Notes under the pieces: generated by a model
What the model saw: the letters and a program-made list of their open reading frames with translations, nothing else
Told to the model about the DNA's origin: nothing
Database searches by the model: none
Shown here: positions 36,201 through 43,560 of the stretch, piece after piece
Position numbering within the stretch: position 1 is the first letter of the stretch
How the letters are laid out: each line of letters starts with the position of its first letter
Program-made: the position numbers and the translations under genes
NCBI GenBank assembly: GCA_051954955.1
Contig: JBQCHF010000126.1
Span: forward strand, 17,706 to 81,705
Source: JBQCHF01 sp051954955
GTDB lineage: Bacteria > Actinomycetota > Actinomycetes > Motilibacterales > Motilibacteraceae
Length of the DNA stretch: 64,000 nucleotides
Direction: 5' to 3'

Positions 36201-36510
36201 GCCGCTTGGGCCGCTCCCAGGCCGGGCGGCGGACCACCCGCAGCCGGCGGCCCCGGACGGTCAGCTCGAGGGTGACGCAGGTGGGCTCGGCGGGGTCGGC
36301 GTGGTCGCTGCGCAGCCGCGCCGCCTTCTGCCGGGGGCCGGGCACCACGCCGTAGAGGGCGTAGCAGACCGCGTCGAGGATGCTGGTCTTGCCCGCGCCG
36401 GTGGGCCCGTGCAGCAGGAACAGCCCGGCGTCGGCGAGGTCGTCGAAGCCGACGTGCTCGGTGCCGGCGAACGGGCCGAACGCGGTCACCTCCAGCGAGT
36501 GCAGGCGCAC
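33286..36510 (-). CDS. sbcC: Exonuclease SbcCD, ATPase subunit C
   Basis: SMC-like ATPase of the SbcCD nuclease, which cuts DNA hairpins and ends. The 1074-residue protein has the N-terminal Walker A GPTGAGKT at 35-42, QVVLLPQGQFAEFLRA (Q-loop), long coiled coils, the zinc hook CPVC at 594-597, and the C-terminal signature LSGGEAFLASLALALGLADV with Walker B LFVDEGFGTLDEEAL. The coiled coil contains a short AGTS repeat from four 12-bp units. GTG start 3 nt after the sbcD stop; the two form an operon with sbcD first. Confidence 0.96.
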   Translation of the reverse strand: MRLHSLEVTAFGPFAGTEHVGFDDLADAGLFLLHGPTGAGKTSILDAVCYALYGVVPGPRQKAARLRSDHADPAEPTCVTLELTVRGRRLRVVRRPAWERPKRRGTGTTTEPAATRVDELIAGDWVTRSTRNDEAAHLLRELVGMSAEQFCQVVLLPQGQFAEFLRAEPEERRPVLEALFDTRRFSAVEAWLAEQRRTSTRAVEAGEQQLEVLLARAAQAAGALLDEHAADAAGTSAGTSAGTSAGTSAEQVAAAGAGPAEDRAEGPAAIVPSPGLPSDPAARLALAVERAAADAAWRTQAREQADAAHETASSQVDAARALADLQRRHAELLARAAAVAAAAPRRDELTAQVAAARRAAGVMPLVRALDDARASGGRADRAVVRALGVVRTLPGSGASTGSDPQGSPGSDVEDLLDQCRPATAQLEATDLRRAARRDLELADLLGSRLDRLRSRAAQLEALRAEEAAAQQVEAKATALAEQERRAQGETARLRARLEGCEPERTAARTALATLVAQSAEEGRLAAQLQHHQGVLRAARERDRLVGEVARAGAELRQAVDAAQQARQDWLDLRQARLEGYAAELATALVAGGCCPVCGSDAHPAPARGTSRGVTAEDERRAGEVHQERETERTARETEMAGLQAKRAAAAEAAGGADPAELSALVQQLEAELATARRAAEGLPAAQRQLEDLDRAAEQVAEQLAAGESALLTLAAERAAAADRAAELGERVAAGLGGAADLAGALAEVTTAVRALEGAAQALGERAAAADRLADAAEQAVQAAEQARFVGLADATAAARTPPQLAGLEQELDALLAQARVVAELGSDPALAAAAAQPAADVDAALDRRSAARASLEQAAAALSAALARHAALAGLHAEVVAALAALAPLRERHALVDGLSRLAEGTGSDNAKRMRLSAYVLAARLEQVAAAASERLVRMSAGRYVLVHTDEGSGRGRAGLGLRVVDAWTGLERDTRTLSGGEAFLASLALALGLADVVTAEAGGAAIETLFVDEGFGTLDEEALEEVLDVLDGLRSGGRVVGVVSHVADLRARIPAQVRVHKQRDGSTVTCLTT
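35765..35812 (-). repeat. Four tandem 12-bp units inside sbcC
   Basis: Plus-strand units GCAGACGTTCCA (two) and GCAGACGTTCCG (two). They encode four Ala-Gly-Thr-Ser units in the coiled-coil region of SbcC. Likely to vary in copy number without changing frame. Confidence 0.9.
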
Positions 36511-36513
36511 GGC

Positions 36514-37656
36514 TCAGGCCCCCTGCTCGGCCAGCCGGCCGGCCTCGAAGGCCTGCTGCAGCAACGCGATCTCGGGGTCGGTGGCGGGGGAGCGCACGTC
36601 GGCCACGAAGCGGGCGGCGATCTGCAGGTCGGAGAGCCCGGACACCCGGGCCGCGTAGCCGCCGGTCTCCGGCGTCGACCCCTCGGGCTCGAAGGAGAGG
36701 ACGAGGGTGTGCGGGAAGCGGGTCCGCAGCCGCTCCATCGCCTCGCGCGGGCGGACCGGGTCGGTGAGCGCCACCTGCAGCCAGCGGTCCTCGTGGTCGG
36801 CATGCCGCGGGTCCGCGAGCAGGTCCTCCAGCCGGCCGCGCAGCCGGCCGAGCCGCCGCGGCACCGGGGCGTCGACCCGCTCCACCTGCTCCACCCCGCG
36901 CGGGCCGAGGTCGACCAGCCAGCTGGCCTTGCGGTGGTCGGCCTCGGAGAAGGAGTAGGCCAGCGGGGAGCCGGAGTAGCGGACCGTCTCGGCCAGCACC
37001 TGCGGGCCGTGGAGGTGGCCCAGCGCGGTGTAGGAGGCGCCGTCGAAAGTGGACAGCGGCACCGCGGCGACCCCGCCGACGGTGATGTCGCGCTCGCTCT
37101 GCGAGGGCTCGCCGCCGGTGACGAACGCGTGGGCCAGCACCACCGAGCGGGCGCCCGGCCGATGGGCGAGGTCGGCGCGCACTCGGTCCATGGCCGTCCC
37201 GAGCACCGCGGCGTGCCCGCGCTCGTCGCAGCCCAGCAGCGGGCGCGCGACGTCGGGCTCGAGGTAGGGGATGCCGTAGACCGCGACCGGCCCGTGCCGG
37301 TCCTCGAGCAGCACCGGCTCGTGCGCGCGGCCCGGGAGCGTGCGCAGGTGCACGCCGGCCGCGGCGATGAGATCGGCGGCGAAGCCGAGCCGCTGGGCGG
37401 AGTCGTGGTTGCCGCTGATGACGACGGTGGGCACGCTCAGGGCGGCCAGCCGGTGCAGCGCCTCGTTGCACAGGGCCACGGCGTCGACCGGTGGGAGGGC
37501 CCGGTCGTAGAGGTCGCCGCTGACCAGCACCGCGTCGACCCGCTCGCTGCGCACCACCTCCACGAGGTGGTCGACGAACGCGGCCTGGGCACCGAGCAGG
37601 TCCTCCCGGTGGAAGGAGCGGCCCAGGTGCCAGTCGGAGGTGTGAAGCAGGCGCAC
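36514..37656 (-). CDS. sbcD: Exonuclease SbcCD, nuclease subunit D
   Basis: Mn2+-dependent nuclease partner of SbcC. The 380-residue protein shows the Mre11-type metallophosphoesterase motifs: HTSDWHLGR near the N-terminus, VLVSGDLYDRALPP, VISGNHDS, VVLAHAFVTG and YTALGHLHGPQ. The C-terminal third is the SbcD cap (RRLGRLRGRLEDLL). GTG at 37656 begins at the homology and lies 7 nt after a TACGGT box, so the transcript is probably leaderless. Confidence 0.96.
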   Translation of the reverse strand: MRLLHTSDWHLGRSFHREDLLGAQAAFVDHLVEVVRSERVDAVLVSGDLYDRALPPVDAVALCNEALHRLAALSVPTVVISGNHDSAQRLGFAADLIAAAGVHLRTLPGRAHEPVLLEDRHGPVAVYGIPYLEPDVARPLLGCDERGHAAVLGTAMDRVRADLAHRPGARSVVLAHAFVTGGEPSQSERDITVGGVAAVPLSTFDGASYTALGHLHGPQVLAETVRYSGSPLAYSFSEADHRKASWLVDLGPRGVEQVERVDAPVPRRLGRLRGRLEDLLADPRHADHEDRWLQVALTDPVRPREAMERLRTRFPHTLVLSFEPEGSTPETGGYAARVSGLSDLQIAARFVADVRSPATDPEIALLQQAFEAGRLAEQGA

Positions 37657-37663
37657 GACCAGG

Positions 37664-37669
37664 ACCGTA
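37664..37669 (-). promoter_or_regulatory. -10 box TACGGT for sbcD (leaderless)
   Basis: On the minus strand TACGGT ends 7 nt before the GTG of sbcD. Confidence 0.55.
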
Positions 37670-37769
37670 CGAGCGGCCACCGACAGTTCGCACGAAGGCG
37701 GCGCGGCGTGTCCCGCGTCGGTGCTCCGGACGCGCCCGCAGAACCCTGCAGACCAGCCCGCGGCCGGGG

Positions 37770-38549
37770 TCAGCCCAGTCGGTCCGCCCGCCAGCAGCGG
37801 GCCACGAACGGCACCTCGAGCAGCTCGCGCCCGGCCGCGTCCGGGTGCTCGGCCAGCAGCCCGGCGGCGGCCGCGAGCCGGGCCGCGCGCTCCTCCGGAG
37901 GCAGCGCGAGCACGCCGGAGTACGTCCCCATGAGCGCGACGACGTCGGCCGGGGACATCTGCTGCGTCCACCGGACCTCGTGCCGCTCGCCGGGCCCGAA
38001 GGGCAAGCCGTCCGGCAGGTCGACCTCCCGGTAGCGGCGGGCCGATGGTGCGGCGGTCATGCCGTCGGTGCGCACCGCCTGCTCCAGGGCGGCCATCCAC
38101 CCGGTCCCGCCGTCGCGGCCGTTCCAGAGCACCCCCAGCCGGCCGCCGGGCCGCAGCACCCGGGCCACCTGAGCCGGGGCCCGCCGAGGGTCGAACCAGT
38201 GCCAGGCGGAGGAAGCGATCACGGCATCGACGTCGGCGTCGGGCAGCGGGATGTCCTCCGCGGCGCCGGCCAGCACCTCGGCCGCCGGGGCCCGGTCGGC
38301 CAGGACCTCGCGCATCCGCTCGTCCGGCTCGACCGCGACCACGTCGAGCCCCCGCGCGAGCAGCGCCCGGGTGGTGCCGCCGGTGCCGGCGCCCAGGTCC
38401 AGCACCCGGCGGGCGTGGACGGGCAGGAGCCAGTCCAGGGCTGCCTGCGGGGTGGCCGGGCGCAGCCGGTCGTAGTCGCCGGCCACCGAGCCGAAGGAGC
38501 GGGCTCGGCCCGACGGGCCGGGCACGGGATCTGCTGCCGCATCGCTCAC
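37770..38549 (-). CDS. Class I SAM-dependent methyltransferase
   Basis: A 259-residue methyltransferase. Motif I is RRVLDLGAGTGGTTRALLAR near residues 45-63, then VVAVEPDERMREVL, AGAAEDIPLPDADVDAVIAS and VLRPGGRLGVLWN (motif for UbiE/TrmR-like type 11 enzymes). The C-terminal YREVDLPDGLPFGPGERHEV segment resembles small-molecule methyltransferases of Streptomyces. The substrate is unknown. GTG 38549 is chosen because a TACCGT box lies 8 nt upstream; the longer frame from 38717 has no homology. Confidence 0.82.
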   Translation of the reverse strand: MSDAAADPVPGPSGRARSFGSVAGDYDRLRPATPQAALDWLLPVHARRVLDLGAGTGGTTRALLARGLDVVAVEPDERMREVLADRAPAAEVLAGAAEDIPLPDADVDAVIASSAWHWFDPRRAPAQVARVLRPGGRLGVLWNGRDGGTGWMAALEQAVRTDGMTAAPSARRYREVDLPDGLPFGPGERHEVRWTQQMSPADVVALMGTYSGVLALPPEERAARLAAAAGLLAEHPDAAGRELLEVPFVARCWRADRLG

Positions 38550-38557
38550 GGCCCTTG

Positions 38558-38563
38558 ACGGTA
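38558..38563 (-). promoter_or_regulatory. -10 box TACCGT for the methyltransferase gene (leaderless)
   Basis: On the minus strand TACCGT ends 8 nt before GTG 38549. Confidence 0.45.
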
Positions 38564-38685
38564 GGTGACCGCACGAAGGCGGCGACGCCGGGTCCCCGGC
38601 TGGGTAGCGTGCGGTCGTCGGAGACGGGGCAGGAACCGGCTCTGCCAGGGCGCCCCCACGGGTGCCCGCCGAGAGGGGAGCGCGC

Positions 38686-40164
38686 ATGGGCGAGGACGTC
38701 GCGTCGCGGACGTTCACCCGGGAGGACCGTCAGCGCTACCGGCAGAAGGTGCGCCGCTGCCTGGACGTCTTCGCGCGGATGCTGGGGGAGTCGCGGTTCG
38801 ACGTCGAGCGTCCCCTGACCGGTCTGGAGATCGAGCTCAACCTCGTCGACGCCGGGTTCGGTGCGGCGATGCTCAATGCCGAGGTGCTCGAGGCGATCGC
38901 GGACGAGGCCTTCCAGACCGAGCTGGGCCAGTTCACGGTGGAGATCAACGTGCCGCCGCGGCAGTTCGGCGACTCTGGCGCGGCCGAGTTCGAGGCCGGT
39001 GTCCGGCAGAGCCTCAACGCCGCCGAGACCAGGGCCCGGGCAGTGGGCGCGCACATCGTCATGATCGGCACGCTGCCGACGCTGCGCGAGCAGGACCTGA
39101 CCGGGGCGAGCCTGTCCGGCAACCCGCGCTACCACCTGCTCAACGAGCAGATCTTCGCCGCCCGCGGCGAGGACCTGCACCTGTCCATCGACGGCGTCGA
39201 GCGGCTGTCCACCTTCGCCGACACGATCGCCCCCGAAGCGGCGTGCACGTCGGCGCAGCTGCACCTGCAGGTCAGCCCGGAGCAGTTCCCGGCCTACTGG
39301 AACGCCTCGCAGTGCATCGCCGGGGTGCAGCTGGCCCTGGGGGCCAACAGCCCGTTCTTCCTGGGCAAGGAGCTGTGGCGGGAGACGCGGATCGCGCTGT
39401 TCGAGCAGGCCACCGACACCCGGTCGGAGGAGCTCAAGGCGCAGGGGGTGCGCCCGCGGGTGTGGTTCGGCGAGCGCTACATCACCTCGATCTTCGACCT
39501 GTTCGAGGAGAACGTGCGCTACTTCCCGCCGCTGCTGCCGGTGTGCGACGGGGAGGACCCCGAGGAGGTCCTCGACCGCGGTGACGTACCCCAGCTGCAC
39601 GAGCTGCGCCTGCACAACGGCACCATCTACCGCTGGAACCGGCCGGTCTACGACGTGGTGCGCGGCAAGCCGCACCTGCGGGTGGAGAACCGGGTGCTGC
39701 CCGCGGGGCCCACCGTCGTCGACGTGCTGGCCAACGCCGCCTTCTACTACGGGCTGGTGCACGCGCTGGTGGAGGCCGACCGGCCGCTGTGGTCGCAGAT
39801 GTCCTTCAGTGCCGCCGAGGAGAACTTCCACGAGGGGGCGCGCCGCGGCATCGACGCTCGGCTGTTCTGGCCCGGGCTCGGCGAGGTGCCGGCCACCGAG
39901 CTGGTGCTGCGGCGGCTGCTGCCGCTGGCCCACGAGGGGCTGTCGCGCTGGGGCGTCGACGACGCCGTCCGCGAGCGGCTGCTGGGGGTGGTCGAGGGCC
40001 GCTGCCTCACCTCCCGCAACGGCGCCTGGTGGCAGAGCGAGGTGCTGCACCGGATCGACCGCGCCGGCCACCACGACCGCGCCGAGGCGCTGCGCCTGAT
40101 GCTGGAGCGCTACGTCGAGCACATGCACGGCAACGAGCCGGTGCACACCTGGCCGGTGGACTGA
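38686..40164 (+). CDS. Glutamate-cysteine ligase family protein (GCS2-like)
   Basis: ATP-dependent carboxylate-amine ligase fold. The 492-residue protein has the GCS2 metal and substrate elements: TGLEIELNLVD, LGQFTVEINVPPRQF (both with the acidic pairs that bind metal), LHLQVSPEQFPAYWN, LGANSPFFLGKELWRETRIA and FGERYITSIFDLF. It is longer than the 370-residue YbdK type and resembles a group often labelled glutamate-cysteine ligase in actinobacteria. Since actinobacteria make mycothiol, a role in glutathione synthesis is doubtful; another gamma-glutamyl product (such as ergothioneine precursor) is possible, but no egt genes lie nearby. GAGAGGGGAG precedes ATG 38686. Confidence 0.82.
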   Translation: MGEDVASRTFTREDRQRYRQKVRRCLDVFARMLGESRFDVERPLTGLEIELNLVDAGFGAAMLNAEVLEAIADEAFQTELGQFTVEINVPPRQFGDSGAAEFEAGVRQSLNAAETRARAVGAHIVMIGTLPTLREQDLTGASLSGNPRYHLLNEQIFAARGEDLHLSIDGVERLSTFADTIAPEAACTSAQLHLQVSPEQFPAYWNASQCIAGVQLALGANSPFFLGKELWRETRIALFEQATDTRSEELKAQGVRPRVWFGERYITSIFDLFEENVRYFPPLLPVCDGEDPEEVLDRGDVPQLHELRLHNGTIYRWNRPVYDVVRGKPHLRVENRVLPAGPTVVDVLANAAFYYGLVHALVEADRPLWSQMSFSAAEENFHEGARRGIDARLFWPGLGEVPATELVLRRLLPLAHEGLSRWGVDDAVRERLLGVVEGRCLTSRNGAWWQSEVLHRIDRAGHHDRAEALRLMLERYVEHMHGNEPVHTWPVD

Positions 40165-40305
40165 GCCATGCACCGTGTTCGCGCACACTGCTGTCACCTC
40201 TCTCTCGGCTACCGGCGGTCGGGCTGGACACGGTCAACGGCGCTGGTGACGGGAGGAGCCCGGCGGGGAGCGCGTCGGGCCGCCGGCCGCTGGTTCCCAC
40301 GCGAG

Positions 40306-40335
40306 TTGATCACATGGGTGTCACACCCATAGGCA
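40306..40335 (+). promoter_or_regulatory. Orphan promoter with a palindrome in its spacer (TTGATC-18-TAGGCA)
   Basis: TTGATC (40306-40311) and TAGGCA (40330-40335) are spaced by 18 nt. The spacer holds ATGGGTGT-C-ACACCCAT (40314-40330), a perfect 8-bp inverted repeat, an apparent repressor site. No plus-strand gene follows; the next genes on the right are on the minus strand. Confidence 0.5.
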
Positions 40336-40528
40336 TAGATGCGTAGCAGGGGTCCACCCATGCGTCCGGCTGTCCACAGGCAGACCGCCGGCCGGCAGCC
40401 GAGGCCACGCGCCACCCCACCGCCGCCGTCACGAGCGCCTTTGACCGTGGATGGCAGGACCGCTGGCCGTCCGGGTGGGCCCGGCTCACCATTCCTGCAC
40501 GATCACGGCAAGGGTGGAGGGGTGAGCC
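40336..40528. other. Non-coding gap downstream of the orphan promoter
   Basis: No coding region with homology is seen here. A frame from ATG 40339 runs into the antisense of the membrane-protein gene and is Pro/Arg/Gly-rich. A small RNA transcribed towards the 3' end of that gene is possible. The rest of the gap (40165-40305) shows nothing recognisable. Confidence 0.3.
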
Positions 40529-40954
40529 TCAGCGCAGCACGAGCCACAGCGCCAGCGCTGCGTTCGCCGTGGCGAGCACCGCCCGCAGCAGGTCCCAGCG
40601 CAGCAGGGCGCGCCACGCGGCCTCGGAGAACTGGTGGCCCAGCCGCGCGTGCAGAGGCACCGCGGCCAGCGCGGTGACGACCAGGATGCCGGCCAGCAGC
40701 ACCGCGGCCGCGATCGCCGCGGCCCACGGAGTGCCGTCGGGGCGCTCCACCAGCAGCAAGCCGGTGGTGACCAGGAGCCCGAGGAACAGCGGGCCGACCA
40801 CGTAGGAGACGCGGGTCTGGTGCGCCTGCTCGTAGGCGGGGAACCGCTCGGGCGGCACCAGGGAGAACTGGCGGTAGACCAGCAGCTGGATGGTCCACTG
40901 GAAGCCGGCGTAGGCGGCGGTGAGCAGCAGGTGCCAGGCCAGCAGGGAGCTCAT
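40529..40954 (-). CDS. Small integral membrane protein, unknown function
   Basis: A 141-residue protein with four predicted helices: LLAWHLLLTAAYAGFQWTIQ, SYVVGPLFLGLLVTTGLLLV, AAAIAAAVLLAGILVVTALA and LLRAVLATANAALALWLVL. Between helices lies RQFSLVPPERFPAYEQAHQT, with polar conserved-looking residues. I do not recognise a characterised family with certainty (DUF1772-like proteins are similar in layout). ATGA overlap with the gene upstream; third gene of the ABC1-kinase operon. Confidence 0.75.
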   Translation of the reverse strand: MSSLLAWHLLLTAAYAGFQWTIQLLVYRQFSLVPPERFPAYEQAHQTRVSYVVGPLFLGLLVTTGLLLVERPDGTPWAAAIAAAVLLAGILVVTALAAVPLHARLGHQFSEAAWRALLRWDLLRAVLATANAALALWLVLR

Positions 40955-41379
40955 CGCGGTCCCTCGCCGGCCTTCGGCCCGGCCGCCCCGAGCCGCGCCA
41001 GCGCCGCCTGCGCGTAGGCCCCGGCCGGGCTGTCCGCGGCGACGGACGTGGCGGCGCCGGCGACCAGGACCACGGCGCGCCACCCGTGCGTCGAGCGCTC
41101 CAGCCGCACCAGGTCGTCGTCGAGCAGCTCGCGCAGCTGGTCCTCGCGCGGCAGCCAGAGCGCCTCCTCCAGCGCCACCGAGTCCAGGGCCCACTCCACC
41201 GTGCCGTTGAACCCGAGGACCTGGCCGCCGGGCACGTCCTGCACGTCGACGACCAGGTGCGAGAGGACGAACGGCTCCTCGCGCAGGTCCTCGCGGTCGA
41301 TGACGAACCAGTCGCCCGGGGCCGGCTGCCAGGCCAGGCCGGCGTCGCGCAGGGCGCGTGCGGTGTCGGCGTCGATCAC
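40951..41379 (-). CDS. Conserved hypothetical protein in the ABC1-kinase operon
   Basis: A 142-residue soluble protein (IDADTARALRDAGLAWQPAP at the N-terminus, then GDWFVIDREDLREEPFVLSH, FNGTVEWALDSVALEEALWL and PREDQLRELLDDDLVRLERS). It has no recognised catalytic motif and no membrane segment. Homologues are sometimes labelled as pilus assembly CpaE, which nothing here supports. It overlaps both neighbours by 4 bp (GTGA upstream, ATGA downstream), so its role should relate to the kinase-like protein. Confidence 0.78.
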   Translation of the reverse strand: MIDADTARALRDAGLAWQPAPGDWFVIDREDLREEPFVLSHLVVDVQDVPGGQVLGFNGTVEWALDSVALEEALWLPREDQLRELLDDDLVRLERSTHGWRAVVLVAGAATSVAADSPAGAYAQAALARLGAAGPKAGEGPR

Positions 41380-42728
41380 GCCTCCATCCTCTCGGGCCGC
41401 TCGGAGCCGGCGAAGCCGGGTAGCCACCGCTCCAGCTCGGGCCGTACCGGGACTGTCGCCTCGAGCTGGCTCAGCACCCCGACGATGCCCAGCCAGACCC
41501 GGTGGGTGAACAGCAGCTCGGCGGGGATGTCGAGCTGCAGCGCCACCGCGAACTCGGGATTGCGCGGGTCGTTCACCCGGGCGAACTGCGAGCGCAGCCA
41601 CGACCGGCTGTAGGAGAACGTCTCGTGCCGGGCCGGCTCGGAGAACGGGCCGAGGTAGTCGACCAGCTTGCGCACCTCCACCGTCCGGTCCGGGCGCAGG
41701 AATCCCTCCTCGCGCAGCCCCGCCAGCACCTCGGCGTCGTCGTCGCTGAGCAGCACCCGGATGAGCCGCCCGAACGCGCGTGGCATGCCGTCCGGCAGGA
41801 CCAGGCAGGAGCCGAAGTCGAGGACGCCGAGGCGCTCGGCCCCGTCGCCGCCGGTGAGGAGCCGGAAGTTGCCCGGGTGCGGGTCGGTGTGCAGCAGGCC
41901 GGTGCGCTCGGGGCCGGAGAGCAGGAAGCGCTGGTAGAGCAGGCCGGCCCGGTCGCGCTGCGCCGCTGCGCCGTCGACGGCGACCCGGGCCAGCGGGACG
42001 CCGTCCAGCCACTCGGTGACCAGGACCCGCGGGGTGGCCAGCAGCACCCGGGGGACGACGACGTCGGGGTCCTCGGCGTAGGCGTCGGCGAAGCGCTGCT
42101 GGTGCTCGCCCTCGCGGACGTAGTCCAGCTCCTCGACCAGCCGGGTGCGCAGCTCGGCCACCAGCGGGGGGAGGGTGAGGCCGCGGGCGACGAGCGCGGC
42201 GGCCCGGGTGGCGACCGAGACGGCGGCGAGGTCGGCGGACAGGGCCTCGCGGACCCCGGGGTACTGCACCTTCACCGCCACCGGTCGCCCGTCCGGCCAG
42301 GTGGCCCGGTGCACCTGCCCGAGCGAGGCCGCGGCCACCGCCTGCTGCTCGAACCCGACGAGGCGGGCCCGCCAGCCGGCGCCGAGCTCGGCGCGCAGCA
42401 CCGGCTCCACCTGCTCGAACGGCAGCGCCGGGTTGTCCTGCTGCAGGGAGGTCAGCGCCCGGCGCCAGGTGCCCTCGGGATCCGGCGGGAAGAGCGCCTC
42501 CACCGTGCTGAGCAGCTGCCCGGCCTTGAGCGCGCCGCCCTTGAGGTCGCCCAGCACCCGTCGGGTGCGCTCGGCGCCGCGCTGGCGCAGCCGCCGGCGG
42601 ACCTGCTCCGGGTCCTGGCCGAGCCGACGACGGACCACCCCCTCGGCGGCGTCGGCCACCGCCCCGGCGGGCAGGGCGGCCAGCCGGGCCTGACGGGCCA
42701 GCAGCGCGGGGGAGGGCAGGGGCGGCAC
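41376..42728 (-). CDS. ABC1/UbiB-family atypical kinase
   Basis: A 450-residue protein of the ABC1 (ADCK/UbiB) kinase-like family. Seen are the KxGQ motif (GDLKGGALKAGQLLSTVEAL), the Ala-rich loop AAASLGQVHRATWPDG, the VAIK-type lysine in RPVAVKVQYPGV, the catalytic region LLHTDPHPGNFRL and the DFG equivalent GVLDFGSCLV. In bacteria members support isoprenoid-quinone or lipid metabolism through ATPase activity. GTG 42728 begins at the homology; upstream sequence on this frame overlaps the divergent gene. First gene of a tightly coupled three-gene operon. Confidence 0.88.
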   Translation of the reverse strand: MPPLPSPALLARQARLAALPAGAVADAAEGVVRRRLGQDPEQVRRRLRQRGAERTRRVLGDLKGGALKAGQLLSTVEALFPPDPEGTWRRALTSLQQDNPALPFEQVEPVLRAELGAGWRARLVGFEQQAVAAASLGQVHRATWPDGRPVAVKVQYPGVREALSADLAAVSVATRAAALVARGLTLPPLVAELRTRLVEELDYVREGEHQQRFADAYAEDPDVVVPRVLLATPRVLVTEWLDGVPLARVAVDGAAAQRDRAGLLYQRFLLSGPERTGLLHTDPHPGNFRLLTGGDGAERLGVLDFGSCLVLPDGMPRAFGRLIRVLLSDDDAEVLAGLREEGFLRPDRTVEVRKLVDYLGPFSEPARHETFSYSRSWLRSQFARVNDPRNPEFAVALQLDIPAELLFTHRVWLGIVGVLSQLEATVPVRPELERWLPGFAGSERPERMEA

Positions 42729-42800
42729 GCCTCGAGCCTGCCAGCGGCGGTGCGTGCCCGCCTCACCGGCCGCGCTCCCGATGGGCGGCCGCCGCGCCGA

Positions 42801-42806
42801 TAGCGT
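42801..42806 (+). promoter_or_regulatory. -10 box TAGCGT for the uridine kinase-like gene (leaderless)
   Basis: TAGCGT ends 7 nt before GTG 42814, with no ribosome binding site. Confidence 0.55.
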
Positions 42807-42813
42807 CGGTGCC

Positions 42814-43470
42814 GTGACCTCCGCCGTTCGCGCCGCCTTGCTGGCACGGCTGGCCGACGAGGTGGCGGCGCTGCCCGGCGACCCGTTCGTGCGGGTAGCG
42901 GTCGACGGCGTCGACGGCGCGGGCAAGACCGTGCTCGCCGACGAGCTCGCCGCGGCGCTGCAGGAGCGGGGGCGGGCGGTGGTGCGGGCGTCGGTCGACG
43001 GCTTCCACCGGCCCCGCAGCGAGCGCTACGCCCGCGGCCGGGACGACCCGGAAGGCTTCTACCGCGACTCCTACGACCTGTCGGTGCTGCAGCAGGTCCT
43101 GCTCGAGCCCCTGGGGCCGGGCGGTGCGGGGCGGCACCGCACCCGGGTGTTCGACGTCGGCGGCGACGCCCCCGACCTCGCCCCCTGGGAGCAGGCGGAC
43201 GCCGGGGCGGTGCTGGTGCTGGACGGGATCTTCCTGCACCGGCCGGAGCTGGCCCGGTGGTGGAGCTGGTCGCTCTGGCTCGAGGTGGACCGGGCCGTCT
43301 CGCTGGCCCGCTGCGCGGTCCGCGACGGCTCCTGCCCGGACCTGCACGCCCCGGCCAACCGTCGCTACGTGGAGGGCCAGCGGCTCTACCTGCGGGAGGT
43401 GGGGCCGGCCGGCCTGGCGACGCGGGTGGTGGAGAACACCGACCTGGACGCGCCGCGGCTGCTGCGCTGA
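42814..43470 (+). CDS. Uridine kinase-like P-loop protein
   Basis: A 218-residue nucleoside/nucleotide kinase-like protein. Walker A is GVDGAGKT at residues 32-39 (VRVAVDGVDGAGKTVLADEL), then VVRASVDGFHRPRSERYARG with the substrate-site DGFH, DPEGFYRDSYDL, and VLVLDGIFLHRPELARWW, which has the uridine-kinase-like DGxFL. C-terminal RRYVEGQRLYLREV follows. The substrate (uridine, pantothenate or another alcohol) is not set by sequence. Leaderless start at 42814; divergent from the ABC1-kinase operon. Confidence 0.82.
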   Translation: MTSAVRAALLARLADEVAALPGDPFVRVAVDGVDGAGKTVLADELAAALQERGRAVVRASVDGFHRPRSERYARGRDDPEGFYRDSYDLSVLQQVLLEPLGPGGAGRHRTRVFDVGGDAPDLAPWEQADAGAVLVLDGIFLHRPELARWWSWSLWLEVDRAVSLARCAVRDGSCPDLHAPANRRYVEGQRLYLREVGPAGLATRVVENTDLDAPRLLR

Positions 43471-43548
43471 GCCAGACCCTGCTGCCCGGGCTTCACGCTG
43501 GTCGATCGGCGCCGGCGAGGGGCGTCGTGTGGCCGTGGGGTGCCGGGG

Positions 43549-43554
43549 TAGGCA
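43549..43554 (+). promoter_or_regulatory. -10 box TAGGCA for the catalase-like gene (leaderless)
   Basis: TAGGCA ends 6 nt before ATG 43561. Confidence 0.45.
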
Positions 43555-43560
43555 GGGCGC

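Noticed and set aside
40339..40677. 112-codon plus-strand frame after the orphan promoter
   Set aside because: Mostly antisense to the membrane-protein gene and low-complexity. A non-coding RNA is more plausible.
42729..42926. Upstream extension of the ABC1 kinase
   Set aside because: It would overlap the divergent uridine kinase-like gene and its promoter, and the sequence is low-complexity.
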